Shown here piece after piece: positions 8,801 to 14,928 of a stretch of DNA of 25,898 nt. Source of the stretch: Desulfobulbaceae bacterium (GTDB lineage Bacteria; Desulfobacterota; Desulfobulbia; Desulfobulbales; Desulfurivibrionaceae). The stretch is taken from the NCBI GenBank assembly GCA_003517965.1, contig DOZO01000038.1, positions 1 to 25,898 on the forward strand, written 5' to 3'. The notes under the pieces were generated by a model. That model was not told the DNA's origin, ran no database searches, and worked only from the letters and a program-made list of their open reading frames with translations. The translations under genes and the position numbers were made by a program. How positions within the stretch are numbered: position 1 is the stretch's first letter; each line of letters opens with the position of its first letter.

Positions 8801-9319
8801 CTGGACAAAACGGGCCGCATCGGCACTGGCAGTGGTGGCATCATTTGCCTTGGTAAAATGGACATACTCGTTGCCACCGCCGACAAAGCTGTAGGTTCCG
8901 AGCACCACCCAGGCCCCGCCGCCGGCGGTCTGATTGAGTGAATAGTTGGCCGTGGAAGCGCCGTTATTGTAACGCACTTTAACGGGCAAGGCGGTGGCCC
9001 GTCCGGCGGCAGAGATATAGCGGATCGATACCTGGTAGCTGCCCGCGGCCAGATACGGATACCAGCGTACCTCGCGAGGATTATTATTATTATTGTAGCG
9101 ATGACTGGCCCCCTGAGCGCTGCCGTTGGCCTGAGTGGTCCAGCGGCCTGAGGTGTTCATCCAGAAACCGCGCGCGCTGCCATCGGTGGTTGTTGCATCA
9201 TCGACAATCACTTCGAGGGCAAAACCGGAAGATGCCTGGCCAAGCAGAAAACACAGCGCCAAGCCGCAACCCAGAAGAAAACGAATGGCCCTGGCCTTTG
9301 TCGGTCCACATGATTCCAT
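2900..9319 (-). CDS. pilY1: PilY1-like pilus tip/adhesin protein with golvesin-like and cadherin-like N-terminal domains
   Basis: A 2139-residue exported protein. PilY1 proteins sit at the pilus tip with the minor pilins and control extension, retraction and adhesion. A signal peptide (about 1-34, hydrophobic FLLGCGLALCFLLG, GFA before the cut) leads into a golvesin C-terminal-like beta domain (36-173) and a cadherin/VCBS-like repeat (178-272: VLANDSDAQ, GTFSYTHNGD, DSFTYKANDG). The PilY1 body starts with APQVMIASSNDHQLFF and DLDDDGTVD near 330. The C-terminal beta-propeller has YVGANDGMLHAFNGG near 1597. Calcium-loop-like stretches DSDGDGVVD (near 1488) and DYDGDGVVE (near 1546) occur. No von Willebrand A motif is evident. 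The ATG at 9319 is preferred over an in-frame TTG at 9340 because AGAAGGAG lies 6-7 nt before it. The usual PilY1 length is about 1000-1200, so this one is unusually long. Confidence 0.9.
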   Translation of the reverse strand: MESCGPTKARAIRFLLGCGLALCFLLGQASSGFALEVIVDDATTTDGSARGFWMNTSGRWTTQANGSAQGASHRYNNNNNPREVRWYPYLAAGSYQVSIRYISAAGRATALPVKVRYNNGASTANYSLNQTAGGGAWVVLGTYSFVGGGNEYVHFTKANDATTASADAARFVQVVVNTAPVAVADSISVVAGGTATSLTTGSTSVLANDSDAQADPLTAILVSGVSHGSLSLNGAGTFSYTHNGDAATADSFTYKANDGAFDSNVVTVSIGIVHPVHEVSSHTNSEFTSVPINLTSSAAPQVMIASSNDHQLFFKAFNDYSDLDDDGTVDTTYKHSISYYGYFDSGKCYNYSVANQRFEPAALADADNYCTGANDTYWSGNFLNWASMARIDVINKILFGGHRRVDTAADTVLERAYLPHDAHSFAKYYDGADLAKLTPFTLDNTGTSASANVVSSLAKSTSSVALVGSGNVSFIISGAGVINNGDFVVAQPTSDSTKFMQGNATVAGSTVTINVSSSAGAGTYSSWNLFPRKSFAYSGGTWVNNDWVRVERTSNPAIFMQGQVTVSGGTIYLYVREAVGTTTSSYSDWSIVHLQKSGITLCNTTDVNGNTYSQDVTEPPLIKVVRGNYSLWAGNERWQCTWDSGASYDNHSASNGNDPASSGNHAYASSPVYASGLGQKNYVARVQACVAALLGNEKCKQYPSGNYKPIGLLQVYGDDDQMFFGMLAGTYNKHVSGGEVIRNIGSMSDEINVSTDGIFKKVAVAAGGAMANNQAEGLVNAWSLYRVTGYYHGDGTYNNTGSGDNCSWGLAADFSSSDPVMSDSKCRNWGNPFAEIFYQSIRYFADGGVNGVFRSSSATGITGLPTPLPWIDPLDTTNYCARLSVVNLNSSVLSYDADELDGASYGVQTIWDNADLPGDKTSKAMTDVVGAGEGIHGHQYFIGEVSGSTNGVCTAKTISSLGDALGLCPELPRLRGSYRIAGLAHYAKTKDIRPASASGGRALTGKQAIDSYAVAMASSTPSLEIPHPITGEKAVTILPACRNTSLTPNGNCAIVEFKIVSQTANNGGGIGQGKVYVNWEDSEQGGDFDQDMWGILEYTINANTNTIEVSTDVIAQSTGYSMAFGYVISGTSQDGFHAHSGINSYTYNDPATIVSGSGCAAGCLVGGAVSTARYTLGAASAGLLNDPLWYAAKWGNFTDSDGSGTPNLTSEWDRLNNLTGELTPDGIPDAYFYANNPANLEASLNRVFLSILQRSSSGTAAAVVANNVSGVGALYQAYYEPMRQDTLGNKATWIGTIQGLWLDSYGYIREDSGVAAQLENYLIDQVIQFYYDDAENKTRARRYISTKADEFAPYSMTGTVTAYDPVTGIVTLNLTEASGAIGSGPFSDWTVYNLTTGASGTSSTVRTINDHGVDISAVLPTGAWINFGDSIMVAHFDYTVAELDEIRSLWNGRKKLSFTGADPTLQRSFASPASGAANGGRFIKTWIDSDGDGVVDAGEFIDLTATSINSSNYNFFDLTTEAETENLVDYIRGKEIAGYRNRTLDYDGDGVVEVMRLGDIVNSTPTVIGPPQEGFDLLYKDATYATFKSLYAKRRQVLYVGANDGMLHAFNGGFYDSTTRAFLAAGQKIDGSAASEHPLGAELWAYVPMNLLPHLKWLKGTDYGHVYYVDGKPKVFDAKIFTPSVDHPYGWGTLLVVGMRLGGGPMTVDTAGDGLVGDPTPNDNRTFRSAYLVMDISNPENEPSLLAEIQVPDGSYGTSYPAVAAVKGKAPDPDPNKWYLVFGSGPENLATAESTSTAKIYAFDLGEIASPASSTVAGVLPAGCTQVGAGGNGSTGSMKILSCDTGITASFVGDPIAVDWDLNYKAETVYFGLVGNKNATSGRVMRLGINEQSDLTFWSAPSTLLNTLQPVVVGVTPGKDETGQKWIYFGTGRFYVSVDQPTTATQSIYGVKETEVEVAKGSLADVSSVQVATSGDITGFGALNTFDALESSVVSGVYGGWYINLPPIEGTAGVAPATRVISPSALAGGVLFTTVYQPGLDACSGEGYSRLYGLYYKTGTAYPSPTVFGEESIAGVAYARSFVSLGRGFATSPSIHTGSGTGNKAVSIFTQLSTGTIIRTEASTVTGVRSGMESWIEVR

Positions 9320-9336
9320 GATGGTCTCCTTCTCTT

Positions 9337-9972
9337 TCAATACCGGCTTTCAAGCTCAAGGCCGATAACATGACGCCAGTCGACCCTTATCACAGATTCA
9401 CTTGCCGCATTGCCCACATGCTGGGAATAAATGCTATAGAGAATGTTTGTGCCCCCACCGGTCGCACCCTTTCCCTTGCCTTCATACCCCGCCACCATTT
9501 GCAGCCCTGCGCCCTCTGTTACCCCGGTTACCCCGGCTGCGGTTAAATTGGTGTGAGGGGCATTGGGCAAGGCTGGATTATACCCTTCAGGGAAATACGC
9601 CGCATCTCTGGCCGCATCAGACGGCACAGCCGCGACACCCTCATTGTCCGACAAGGCCATATCAACAATCAACATCGTATTATTGGGATTAAACGGGTCA
9701 ATCAGCACGCCATTTGCATCAACGGCAGTAAATCCACCCGGAGTGCCAAGACTTTCTTCGACAAGCCGAATAGCAAGCTGGATGCCGCCGTCAGCTTGGG
9801 CAAAGGCCTCTTTGCGCATCCGGTCACTTGCGGCAATATGGATTTCCATAGTGGTGGTATTAGAAGCAGAAATTCCGATCAGCATCAGCAACAGAAGGAC
9901 GAGCATGGCCCCCACCAGGACAAAACCACCCTCATCGTTCATACCCTTTGGCAAGATCCGTATCAGTGCCAT
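9337..9972 (-). CDS. pilX: PilX-like minor pilin
   Basis: A 211-residue membrane-anchored minor pilin. The start at 9972 follows the pilV stop by one base, with GGAG about 10 nt upstream. Near the N-terminus NDEGGFVLVGAMLVLLLLML is a prepilin-type segment: G/F cleavage site, then a hydrophobic helix. Mature position 5 is Gly instead of the usual Glu, which is typical of PilX. The following MEIHIAASDRMRKEAFAQADGGIQLA is the conserved PilX N-terminal region. It is one of a set of four minor pilin genes read with pilY1, so it likely helps prime pilus assembly and present PilY1. The pilY1 start lies 17 nt downstream. Confidence 0.85.
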   Translation of the reverse strand: MALIRILPKGMNDEGGFVLVGAMLVLLLLMLIGISASNTTTMEIHIAASDRMRKEAFAQADGGIQLAIRLVEESLGTPGGFTAVDANGVLIDPFNPNNTMLIVDMALSDNEGVAAVPSDAARDAAYFPEGYNPALPNAPHTNLTAAGVTGVTEGAGLQMVAGYEGKGKGATGGGTNILYSIYSQHVGNAASESVIRVDWRHVIGLELESRY

Positions 9973-9973
9973 A

Positions 9974-10408
9974 TCAGATAGGCTCCATCTTGCTGAAATC
10001 AAAAGAAATAGTCCGCATTAAAATCAGGTCGCTGCGCCGGACAAGCACCCGGATGGTCTTGCAGCCGAAGATGGGGTAATTATCTGCTACATTCCAAAAT
10101 ACCGTAAAGTCTCCATTGACGACCGGTCCGCCATCGGCCAGGCTGCCCGCAGTATCCGTATGATTCAGTCCTAAAACACCGTTGCCATTATCATCAACCA
10201 GATCCGCATGGGTATAGGCTCTGCCCATGAGCGTTTCAATCGTATCCCCACCCCAGGTAGAGGCCTTGGTGATCCGCACAGCGAGGGTATTACCTCCCAT
10301 GGAGGTAATCTGCATAGCGGCAACACCAAGAATACCGATGGTCAACACCATAATGGCAACAAGCACCTCGACCAGGGTAAAACCCTTTTGCCGTTTGCGA
10401 GTATCCAT
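9974..10408 (-). CDS. pilV: PilV-like minor pilin
   Basis: A 144-residue prepilin-like protein. The class III leader MDTRKRQKG is cut before FTLVEVLVAIMVLTIGILGV, which carries Glu at mature position 5 and forms the N-terminal helix. AAMQITSMGGNTLA after the helix is typical of PilV. The start at 10408 is chosen because it gives a short basic leader and lies two bases after the pilW stop; an upstream in-frame start would add 25 residues overlapping pilW. Likely a component of the priming minor-pilin complex together with the flanking fimT, pilW and pilX products. Confidence 0.88.
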   Translation of the reverse strand: MDTRKRQKGFTLVEVLVAIMVLTIGILGVAAMQITSMGGNTLAVRITKASTWGGDTIETLMGRAYTHADLVDDNGNGVLGLNHTDTAGSLADGGPVVNGDFTVFWNVADNYPIFGCKTIRVLVRRSDLILMRTISFDFSKMEPI

Positions 10409-10410
10409 AC

Positions 10411-11067
10411 TCACAACCCCTGGTTCCGGCAATACACCGTTGTCGTCAGATACAGGTTCCAAAAGCCGACCGGTGCCTGCCATGGCACACCAGAAGGAGT
10501 GGTATATATGTCCCGTCCCGGATTGGATTGAGCTTCTGACCGAGCCGACTGCGCCAGGATAGAAACCTGGATGGAACGAATATTGTTCACCACAGCAGTA
10601 GCATTGCCATCCCCGTCTAAGTACCGAAATTCCAGCTGGCTAATATTTTCGGCAACAGGGAGAAGCCCGGCTCCAGTGCCATCGTCCCGGCCCAGGTCAT
10701 CCACCAACCCGTCATTACGACCTTCGGCGACAAAGGCATCAACCTGAATATAACTGATGGTTTCCAGAACACCTGCACCGTTATCACGGGTAAACACCAG
10801 ATTGTTGACCCCAGCCGTGGTAATCCCCGCTCCCAGATTGTTGGGATCATATCCTGCGCTACGGATATCAAGCTCCAGCATATCCAGTGCCACCCTGGCG
10901 TTCTGTTGCATCTCCACCACCTGCCCCTGAGCAAGATAGGTGTTATGCTGTGACAAAAATGCGGTCATCACCGCCGCCATGACAATGCTGCCCAAAGCCA
11001 GGGCGACCATCAGCTCTACCAGGGTGAACCCGGCGGTCAGAAGGCGGCGAGGGCCAGTATTGATCAT
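10411..11067 (-). CDS. pilW: PilW-like minor pilin
   Basis: A 218-residue prepilin-like protein. The leader MINTGPRRLLTAG is cut before FTLVELMVALALGSIVMAAV, with Glu at mature position 5. The stretch NARVALDMLELDIRSAGYDP is the hallmark of PilW-type minor pilins. The start ATG at 11067 overlaps the fimT stop as ATGA, so the two are translationally coupled. An earlier in-frame ATG four codons upstream is less likely. The role is inferred: minor pilin in the tip/priming complex. Confidence 0.88.
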   Translation of the reverse strand: MINTGPRRLLTAGFTLVELMVALALGSIVMAAVMTAFLSQHNTYLAQGQVVEMQQNARVALDMLELDIRSAGYDPNNLGAGITTAGVNNLVFTRDNGAGVLETISYIQVDAFVAEGRNDGLVDDLGRDDGTGAGLLPVAENISQLEFRYLDGDGNATAVVNNIRSIQVSILAQSARSEAQSNPGRDIYTTPSGVPWQAPVGFWNLYLTTTVYCRNQGL

Positions 11068-11609
11068 TGCACGGTCCACGTCGTCCCTCCATCCTTACTG
11101 GCTTCCACCCGCGCCGCCCCGGTAGTCGACAACACCAGGCGGTATCTGTTGCTGCCATCACTCATCCGAATTTCGCAACGCCCGGTTTTGGCGGCTGTCA
11201 CCATCCCGCGACTATCATACCAGGTATTATTGCCGGTAAATGTGATATTAGTCAGCAACACAAACGGCCGCATCGTCTGAAAACCCAAATGGGTGTCGAC
11301 CCCCGCCGAGTAAGTACGGTTACCATCAGCGTCGGCGAAGATCTGATATGAGCCACCCTCCGTCCCAACTCCGGGCGTGAAGGCAAGCACCACATCCCGC
11401 CGGCGTTTCATCGCCTCCAGCTTGGCTTTTTTGAAATTGATCACCAACTCGCGCGCCTCGGCCCGCAGATTATAGCGGGGCACGGTGGAGGCCGCCATCG
11501 AAAAAGCCACAGCTCCCAGGATCGAAATTATGCCGAGCACAACCATCAACTCCACCAGGGTAAGGCCCTTTTCATTCTCCCCTGCCGGAGAGCGCCATGG
11601 TGTTTTCAT
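11064..11609 (-). CDS. fimT: FimT/GspH-like minor pilin, first gene of the operon
   Basis: A 181-residue prepilin-like protein. The basic leader ends KG before LTLVELMVVLGIISILGAVA, with Glu at mature position 5. The region RAEARELVINFKKAKLEAMKRRRDVVL and the C-terminal beta part (CEIRMSDGSNRYRLVLSTTG) match the GspH/FimT family. The start ATG at 11609 has AGGGG upstream. It is the first gene of the minor pilin set fimT-pilW-pilV-pilX-pilY1, about 150 nt behind a sigma-54-type promoter. Mature residue 1 is Leu rather than Phe, which prepilin peptidase and the methylase may handle less efficiently. Confidence 0.88.
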   Translation of the reverse strand: MKTPWRSPAGENEKGLTLVELMVVLGIISILGAVAFSMAASTVPRYNLRAEARELVINFKKAKLEAMKRRRDVVLAFTPGVGTEGGSYQIFADADGNRTYSAGVDTHLGFQTMRPFVLLTNITFTGNNTWYDSRGMVTAAKTGRCEIRMSDGSNRYRLVLSTTGAARVEASKDGGTTWTVQ

Positions 11610-11675
11610 AACCCCTGTCCCTAGTTCCGATGTTCCAATTATAAGCCGTTATTAAAACTGTTGCATAGCGCCATC

Positions 11676-11732
11676 TTATGAGCGGCAAAAAGTAGCGTAA
11701 CGAAATGGTAAAAAATGTAATAGGGCATTCAT
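11676..11732 (-). CDS. Possible 18-residue leader peptide upstream of fimT
   Basis: In the leader between the sigma-54-type promoter and fimT, the minus strand has AGGAG (11742-11738), a 5-nt spacer and ATG at 11732. This opens the frame MNALLHFLPFRYATFCRS, closed by TAA at 11678-11676, 66 nt before fimT. The Shine-Dalgarno is better than that of fimT itself. A 7-bp inverted repeat (ATAATGG at 11731-11737, CCATTAT at 11756-11762) overlaps its start and could hide it. No homology is known to me. It may be chance or the remnant of a longer frame. Confidence 0.3.
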   Translation of the reverse strand: MNALLHFLPFRYATFCRS

Positions 11733-11768
11733 AATGGCTCCTAAAGCTCACTTCACCATTATAGGATA

Positions 11769-11784
11769 AGCAAGATACACGCCA
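11769..11784 (-). promoter_or_regulatory. Sigma-54 promoter of the minor pilin/pilY1 operon
   Basis: On the minus strand TGGCGTGTATCTTGCT fits the -24/-12 consensus TGGCAC-N5-TTGCW with exact GG-to-GC spacing. The predicted start of transcription is about 11758, giving a leader of roughly 150 nt before fimT. Sigma-54 needs an enhancer-binding activator, and pilus genes are a classic target (PilR). The same element type is found before pilA in this window. Confidence 0.65.
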
Positions 11785-12318
11785 CAAGAAGATAATCGTA
11801 CGCAACCCGTTTTGATTTCATGACCAGAAAGAATTCAACAACCATATCTCCGACAAACCACAGCTACAATAGCTTCCGCCTGCAGAAAAAGCCCTCATGC
11901 AAGCGCGCAAGGAAATTCGCGGAGCTTGTTGATGATCTCCCCAAAACTGCCATCATAGTCAGCTTACCGCAGAATGCGCCAATTTTTATGTTACCACGTT
12001 AGCAGTCAATTTTATTTACAGAACAGAAATTTATTGGAGACAAGAAAACTATACCATAGTTCACAAGATGACATTTTTTGTCAAACTTGTAAAAAACTCT
12101 TCCCTTATCATTTGTCCACACTTTCCCACCTTGTCAGGATACTATAAAAACAAAGGGCCTCTCTCTGAGAGGGCTAAAGAAAATTTCTGGAGAAATACTC
12201 CTGAGATGATGATATATATGATTTGATCTGATCATAGATGATTGTAAAACCATAACCACTAAATTCATCTGACCAACACAAGCGCTGTCAGTAGCAAACA
12301 AAAAAGCGGAACTATCAC
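11785..12318. other. Divergent intergenic region between the pilus and sugar operons
   Basis: About 530 bp without a convincing gene. Only short open frames are seen, with no good ribosome sites. It holds the palindrome at 12069-12083, extra TGTC half-sites at 12113 (TGTCC) and 12132 (TGTCA), and a hairpin at 12157-12174 (GCCTCTC against GAGAGGGC with one bulge). An AT-rich stretch at 12205-12245 contains ATCAT-AG-ATGAT. A promoter for the plus-strand operon must lie here, but no -35/-10 pair is convincing and no sigma-54 element is seen on the plus strand. Confidence 0.5.
12063..12090. promoter_or_regulatory. Nested inverted repeat containing TGACA-N5-TGTCA (candidate operator)
   Basis: ACAAG at 12063-12067 and CTTGT at 12086-12090 enclose TGACA-TTTTT-TGTCA at 12069-12083. 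The 15-bp core has the same half-sites and the same 5-bp spacer as the palindrome before pilA at 23185-23199. No T run follows on either strand in the right place, so it is not a normal terminator. It is best read as a binding site for a dimeric regulator serving the divergent operons. Confidence 0.5.
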
Positions 12319-13338
12319 ATGGTTAATACGGCAGTAATAGGATGCGGCTACTGGGGCCCGAACCTCATCCGAAATTTCATGACTTGTCCGGAAACAAATC
12401 TCCTTTGGGCCTGCGACCTTGACCCAAAAAGATTAACCCATGTCATGGCTCCCTTCCCCTCTGTACAAAAAACCACAACCGTTGCAAATATTCTTAACGA
12501 CGACAAGGTTGAGGCCGTTGCCATTGCCACGCCGGTGGGCACTCATTATCCCTTGGCAAAAGCCGCCCTGGAAAAGGGCAAGCATGTCCTACTGGAAAAA
12601 CCCCTGGCAGCCAGTGTCGCCCAAGGCAGCGAACTGGTGGAGCTCGCTGCAAAAAACGACCTGCGCCTGATGTGTGACCACACCTTCTGCTACACGGGCG
12701 CAGTCAGAAAAATCAAACAGATCATCGATGCGGGAGAATTGGGGGAGATTCTTTATTTTGACTCAATCCGCATCAATCTCGGACTGTTCCAAAGCGACGT
12801 AAACGTCATCTGGGATCTAGCCACCCATGATCTTGCCATCGTGGATTTTTTATTTCCTGAAAAGCCCATCCAGGTAAGCGCCCATGGCATGGCTCATACA
12901 GGTAACAACATTGAAAATATCGCCTATGTCACCCTGACCTATCCCAGCAATTTCATCGCCCACTTCCACGTCAACTGGCTTTCCCCAGTCAAGATCAGAA
13001 AAACGATTATCGGCGGCAGCAAAAAGATGATCGAATGGAATGATCTTGTCCCGGCTGAAAAAATCAAGGTATACGACAAGGGAATTGAACTCAACTCCAT
13101 GGAGCAGGATCAAAAGTCACAACTCATGGTCTCCTACCGCTCCGGAGACATCCACTCGCCGCAAATTGACGGCAGGGAAGCACTGTTGCTGGTGGCAAAA
13201 GAGTTTGCCGATTGCATCACCGAAAAACGGCAACCGTTGACCGATGGCCAATCCGCCTTGCGGGTCCTGCGCGTGCTTGAGGCGGCGGAACGCTCCATCA
13301 AAAACGATGGCGCCAACGTTCGCATCGAATACCAATAA
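12319..13338 (+). CDS. Gfo/Idh/MocA-family sugar dehydrogenase (WlbA-like)
   Basis: A 339-residue NAD(P)-dependent oxidoreductase. The Rossmann motif is AVIGCGYWG (G8, G10, G13). The EKP motif (E93-K94-P95) carries the family's catalytic lysine, and WDLATHDL (165-172) supplies the histidine. With the next two genes it matches the WlbA - WlbB/WbpD - WbpE order used to build 3-acetamido sugars: oxidation at C3 of a UDP-GlcNAc-type substrate, then transamination and acetylation. The exact substrate is not readable from sequence. It is the first gene of the plus-strand sugar operon; the Shine-Dalgarno is weak (GCGGAA). No UDP-sugar 6-dehydrogenase is in the window, so the substrate supply is elsewhere. 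Confidence 0.85.
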   Translation: MVNTAVIGCGYWGPNLIRNFMTCPETNLLWACDLDPKRLTHVMAPFPSVQKTTTVANILNDDKVEAVAIATPVGTHYPLAKAALEKGKHVLLEKPLAASVAQGSELVELAAKNDLRLMCDHTFCYTGAVRKIKQIIDAGELGEILYFDSIRINLGLFQSDVNVIWDLATHDLAIVDFLFPEKPIQVSAHGMAHTGNNIENIAYVTLTYPSNFIAHFHVNWLSPVKIRKTIIGGSKKMIEWNDLVPAEKIKVYDKGIELNSMEQDQKSQLMVSYRSGDIHSPQIDGREALLLVAKEFADCITEKRQPLTDGQSALRVLRVLEAAERSIKNDGANVRIEYQ

Positions 13339-13348
13339 GGAAGACCCT

Positions 13349-13828
13349 ATGGAATTTTGCCGGATTGCTCCCAATGTCTCCCTGGGGAAGGATGTTTCCA
13401 TCCATGCCTTTGTTAATCTCTATGGCTGCCGCATCGGGGAGCAGACAAAGATCGGGGCCTTTGTCGAGATCCAAAAAAACGCCTCCATCGGGAAACGCTG
13501 CAAGATCTCAAGCCACACCTTTATTTGTGAAGGGGTCACCATCGAAGATCAGGTGTTTATTGGCCATAATGTTACCTTCATCAATGACAGGCACCCCAGA
13601 GCAGTGAACCCAGATGGCAGCATGCAGACCGAACCCGATTGGCAGGTAATGTCCACCGTTGTAGGTCAGGGGGCCTCCATCGGTTCCAGCTCCACTATTT
13701 TATGCGGGATCACTATCGGAGCCGGCGCCCTCATCGGCGCCGCGAGTCTGGTGCTGACAGACGTGCCCCCCGGTGAGATCTGGGCCGGAAACCCAGCCAA
13801 ATTCATCAAGAAAACCCCGCAAACATGA
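13349..13828 (+). CDS. Left-handed beta-helix sugar N-acetyltransferase (WlbB/WbpD-like)
   Basis: A 159-residue trimeric hexapeptide-repeat transferase. Isoleucine-rich hexads (IGEQTKIGAFVEIQKNASIG, and ITIGAGALIGAASLV near the end) form the beta-helix. GHNVTFINDRHPRA is the loop motif typical of N-acetyltransferases acting on 3-amino sugars such as WbpD/WlbB and QdtC. Expected role: acetyl-CoA-dependent acetylation of the amino group installed by the next gene's product. ATG at 13349 with AAGGAAG upstream is chosen; a longer frame opening inside the previous gene is not. It overlaps the following aminotransferase start as ATGA. Confidence 0.87.
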   Translation: MEFCRIAPNVSLGKDVSIHAFVNLYGCRIGEQTKIGAFVEIQKNASIGKRCKISSHTFICEGVTIEDQVFIGHNVTFINDRHPRAVNPDGSMQTEPDWQVMSTVVGQGASIGSSSTILCGITIGAGALIGAASLVLTDVPPGEIWAGNPAKFIKKTPQT

Positions 13829-14928
13829 ATATCCCCTTTCTCGATCTCAAGGCGCAGAACAGCACCCTCAAACAGGAAATCCTCCCGATCTGGGAAGAAA
13901 TCTTAGATTCCGCCGCTTTTATCGGCGGCAAATATGTCACAACCTTTGAGGAGGAATTCGCCACCCTCACGCACAGCAAATACTGCCTCGCCCTCAACAG
14001 CGGCACCGATGCCCTGCGTTTCATCTTTATTGCTCTGGGACTGCAACCCGAAGATGAAGTGATTACCGTCCCCAATACCTTTATCGCCACAACCGAGGCC
14101 ATCAGCCAGGCCGGGGGCAGACCAGTTTTTGTGGATATCAATCCGAGAACATATACCCTCGATCCCGAAAAAATCGAAGCCGCCATCACGCCAAAAACCA
14201 GGGGCATTGTCCCTGTGCATCTCTATGGGCAAACAGCAGATATGGACACCATCACCGTCATCGCAAAAAAACATGACCTGTGGGTGGTGGAAGATGCCTG
14301 CCAGGCGCACTTGGCCGAATACAAAGGGCGCCCCGCCGGCTCCCTGGGCCGGGCTGCAGCTTTTTCCTTTTATCCAGGGAAAAATCTCGGCACCTGCGGC
14401 GATGCTGGTGCGGTGACCACCAGTGATCCCGAGCTTGCCGCAACCATTGCCATGCTCCGGGATCATGGACAGACCCGTAAGTACTATCATGCCAGAGAGG
14501 GATACAATGGCCGCTGCGATGCCCTGCAGGCTGCCGCTCTTTCCGTAAAACTCAAACATCTGCCCAAGTGGACCGAAGCGCGCCGAAGGCACGCGCAACG
14601 CTACAGGGAACTTCTGCGGGATCTGCCCGGCCTGACCCTGCCCAAAACCGCACCCGGCAATCTGCCCGCCTGCCATCTTTTTGTGATCCAGCTTAAAAAT
14701 CGGGATCTCGTCATGGAGGCACTTGCAAAAAAAGGTATCACCACCGGCCTCCATTACCCTCTGCCCCTGCACCGGCAACAGGCCTATGCCCACCTGCGCC
14801 TGCCCACCGGCTCTTTCCCCGTGGCGGAAGCCTGTGCGCAGCGCCTGCTTTCCCTTCCGCTGTATCCGGAGCTTAGCGAAGAACAGATTGTCTTTGTCTG
14901 TGACAGTATCAAGGAGATTCTCCGATGA
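13825..14928 (+). CDS. DegT/DnrJ/EryC1/StrS sugar aminotransferase (WbpE-like)
   Basis: A 367-residue PLP enzyme that converts keto-sugar nucleotides to amino-sugars with glutamate as usual donor. It opens with IPFLDLKAQ, has NSGTDALRF (phosphate binding), VVEDACQAHLAEYKG (D157 pairs with the PLP nitrogen) and SFYPGKNLGTCGDAG with the Schiff-base lysine K186. HLYGQTADM is typical of the 3-aminotransferase subgroup (WbpE, QdtB, FdtB). It should accept the 3-keto sugar made by the first gene's product, and the product would be acetylated by the transferase just upstream. Start and stop are coupled by ATGA overlaps on both sides. Length is normal. Confidence 0.9.
   Translation: MNIPFLDLKAQNSTLKQEILPIWEEILDSAAFIGGKYVTTFEEEFATLTHSKYCLALNSGTDALRFIFIALGLQPEDEVITVPNTFIATTEAISQAGGRPVFVDINPRTYTLDPEKIEAAITPKTRGIVPVHLYGQTADMDTITVIAKKHDLWVVEDACQAHLAEYKGRPAGSLGRAAAFSFYPGKNLGTCGDAGAVTTSDPELAATIAMLRDHGQTRKYYHAREGYNGRCDALQAAALSVKLKHLPKWTEARRRHAQRYRELLRDLPGLTLPKTAPGNLPACHLFVIQLKNRDLVMEALAKKGITTGLHYPLPLHRQQAYAHLRLPTGSFPVAEACAQRLLSLPLYPELSEEQIVFVCDSIKEILR

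Noticed and set aside
11820..12002. Short plus-strand open frame in the divergent intergenic region
   Set aside because: No Shine-Dalgarno, no recognisable protein features, and composition like non-coding DNA.
13903..14793. Long minus-strand open frame opposite the first sugar aminotransferase
   Set aside because: The plus-strand frame has the intact PLP motifs and coupled neighbours; the minus frame shows no domain.
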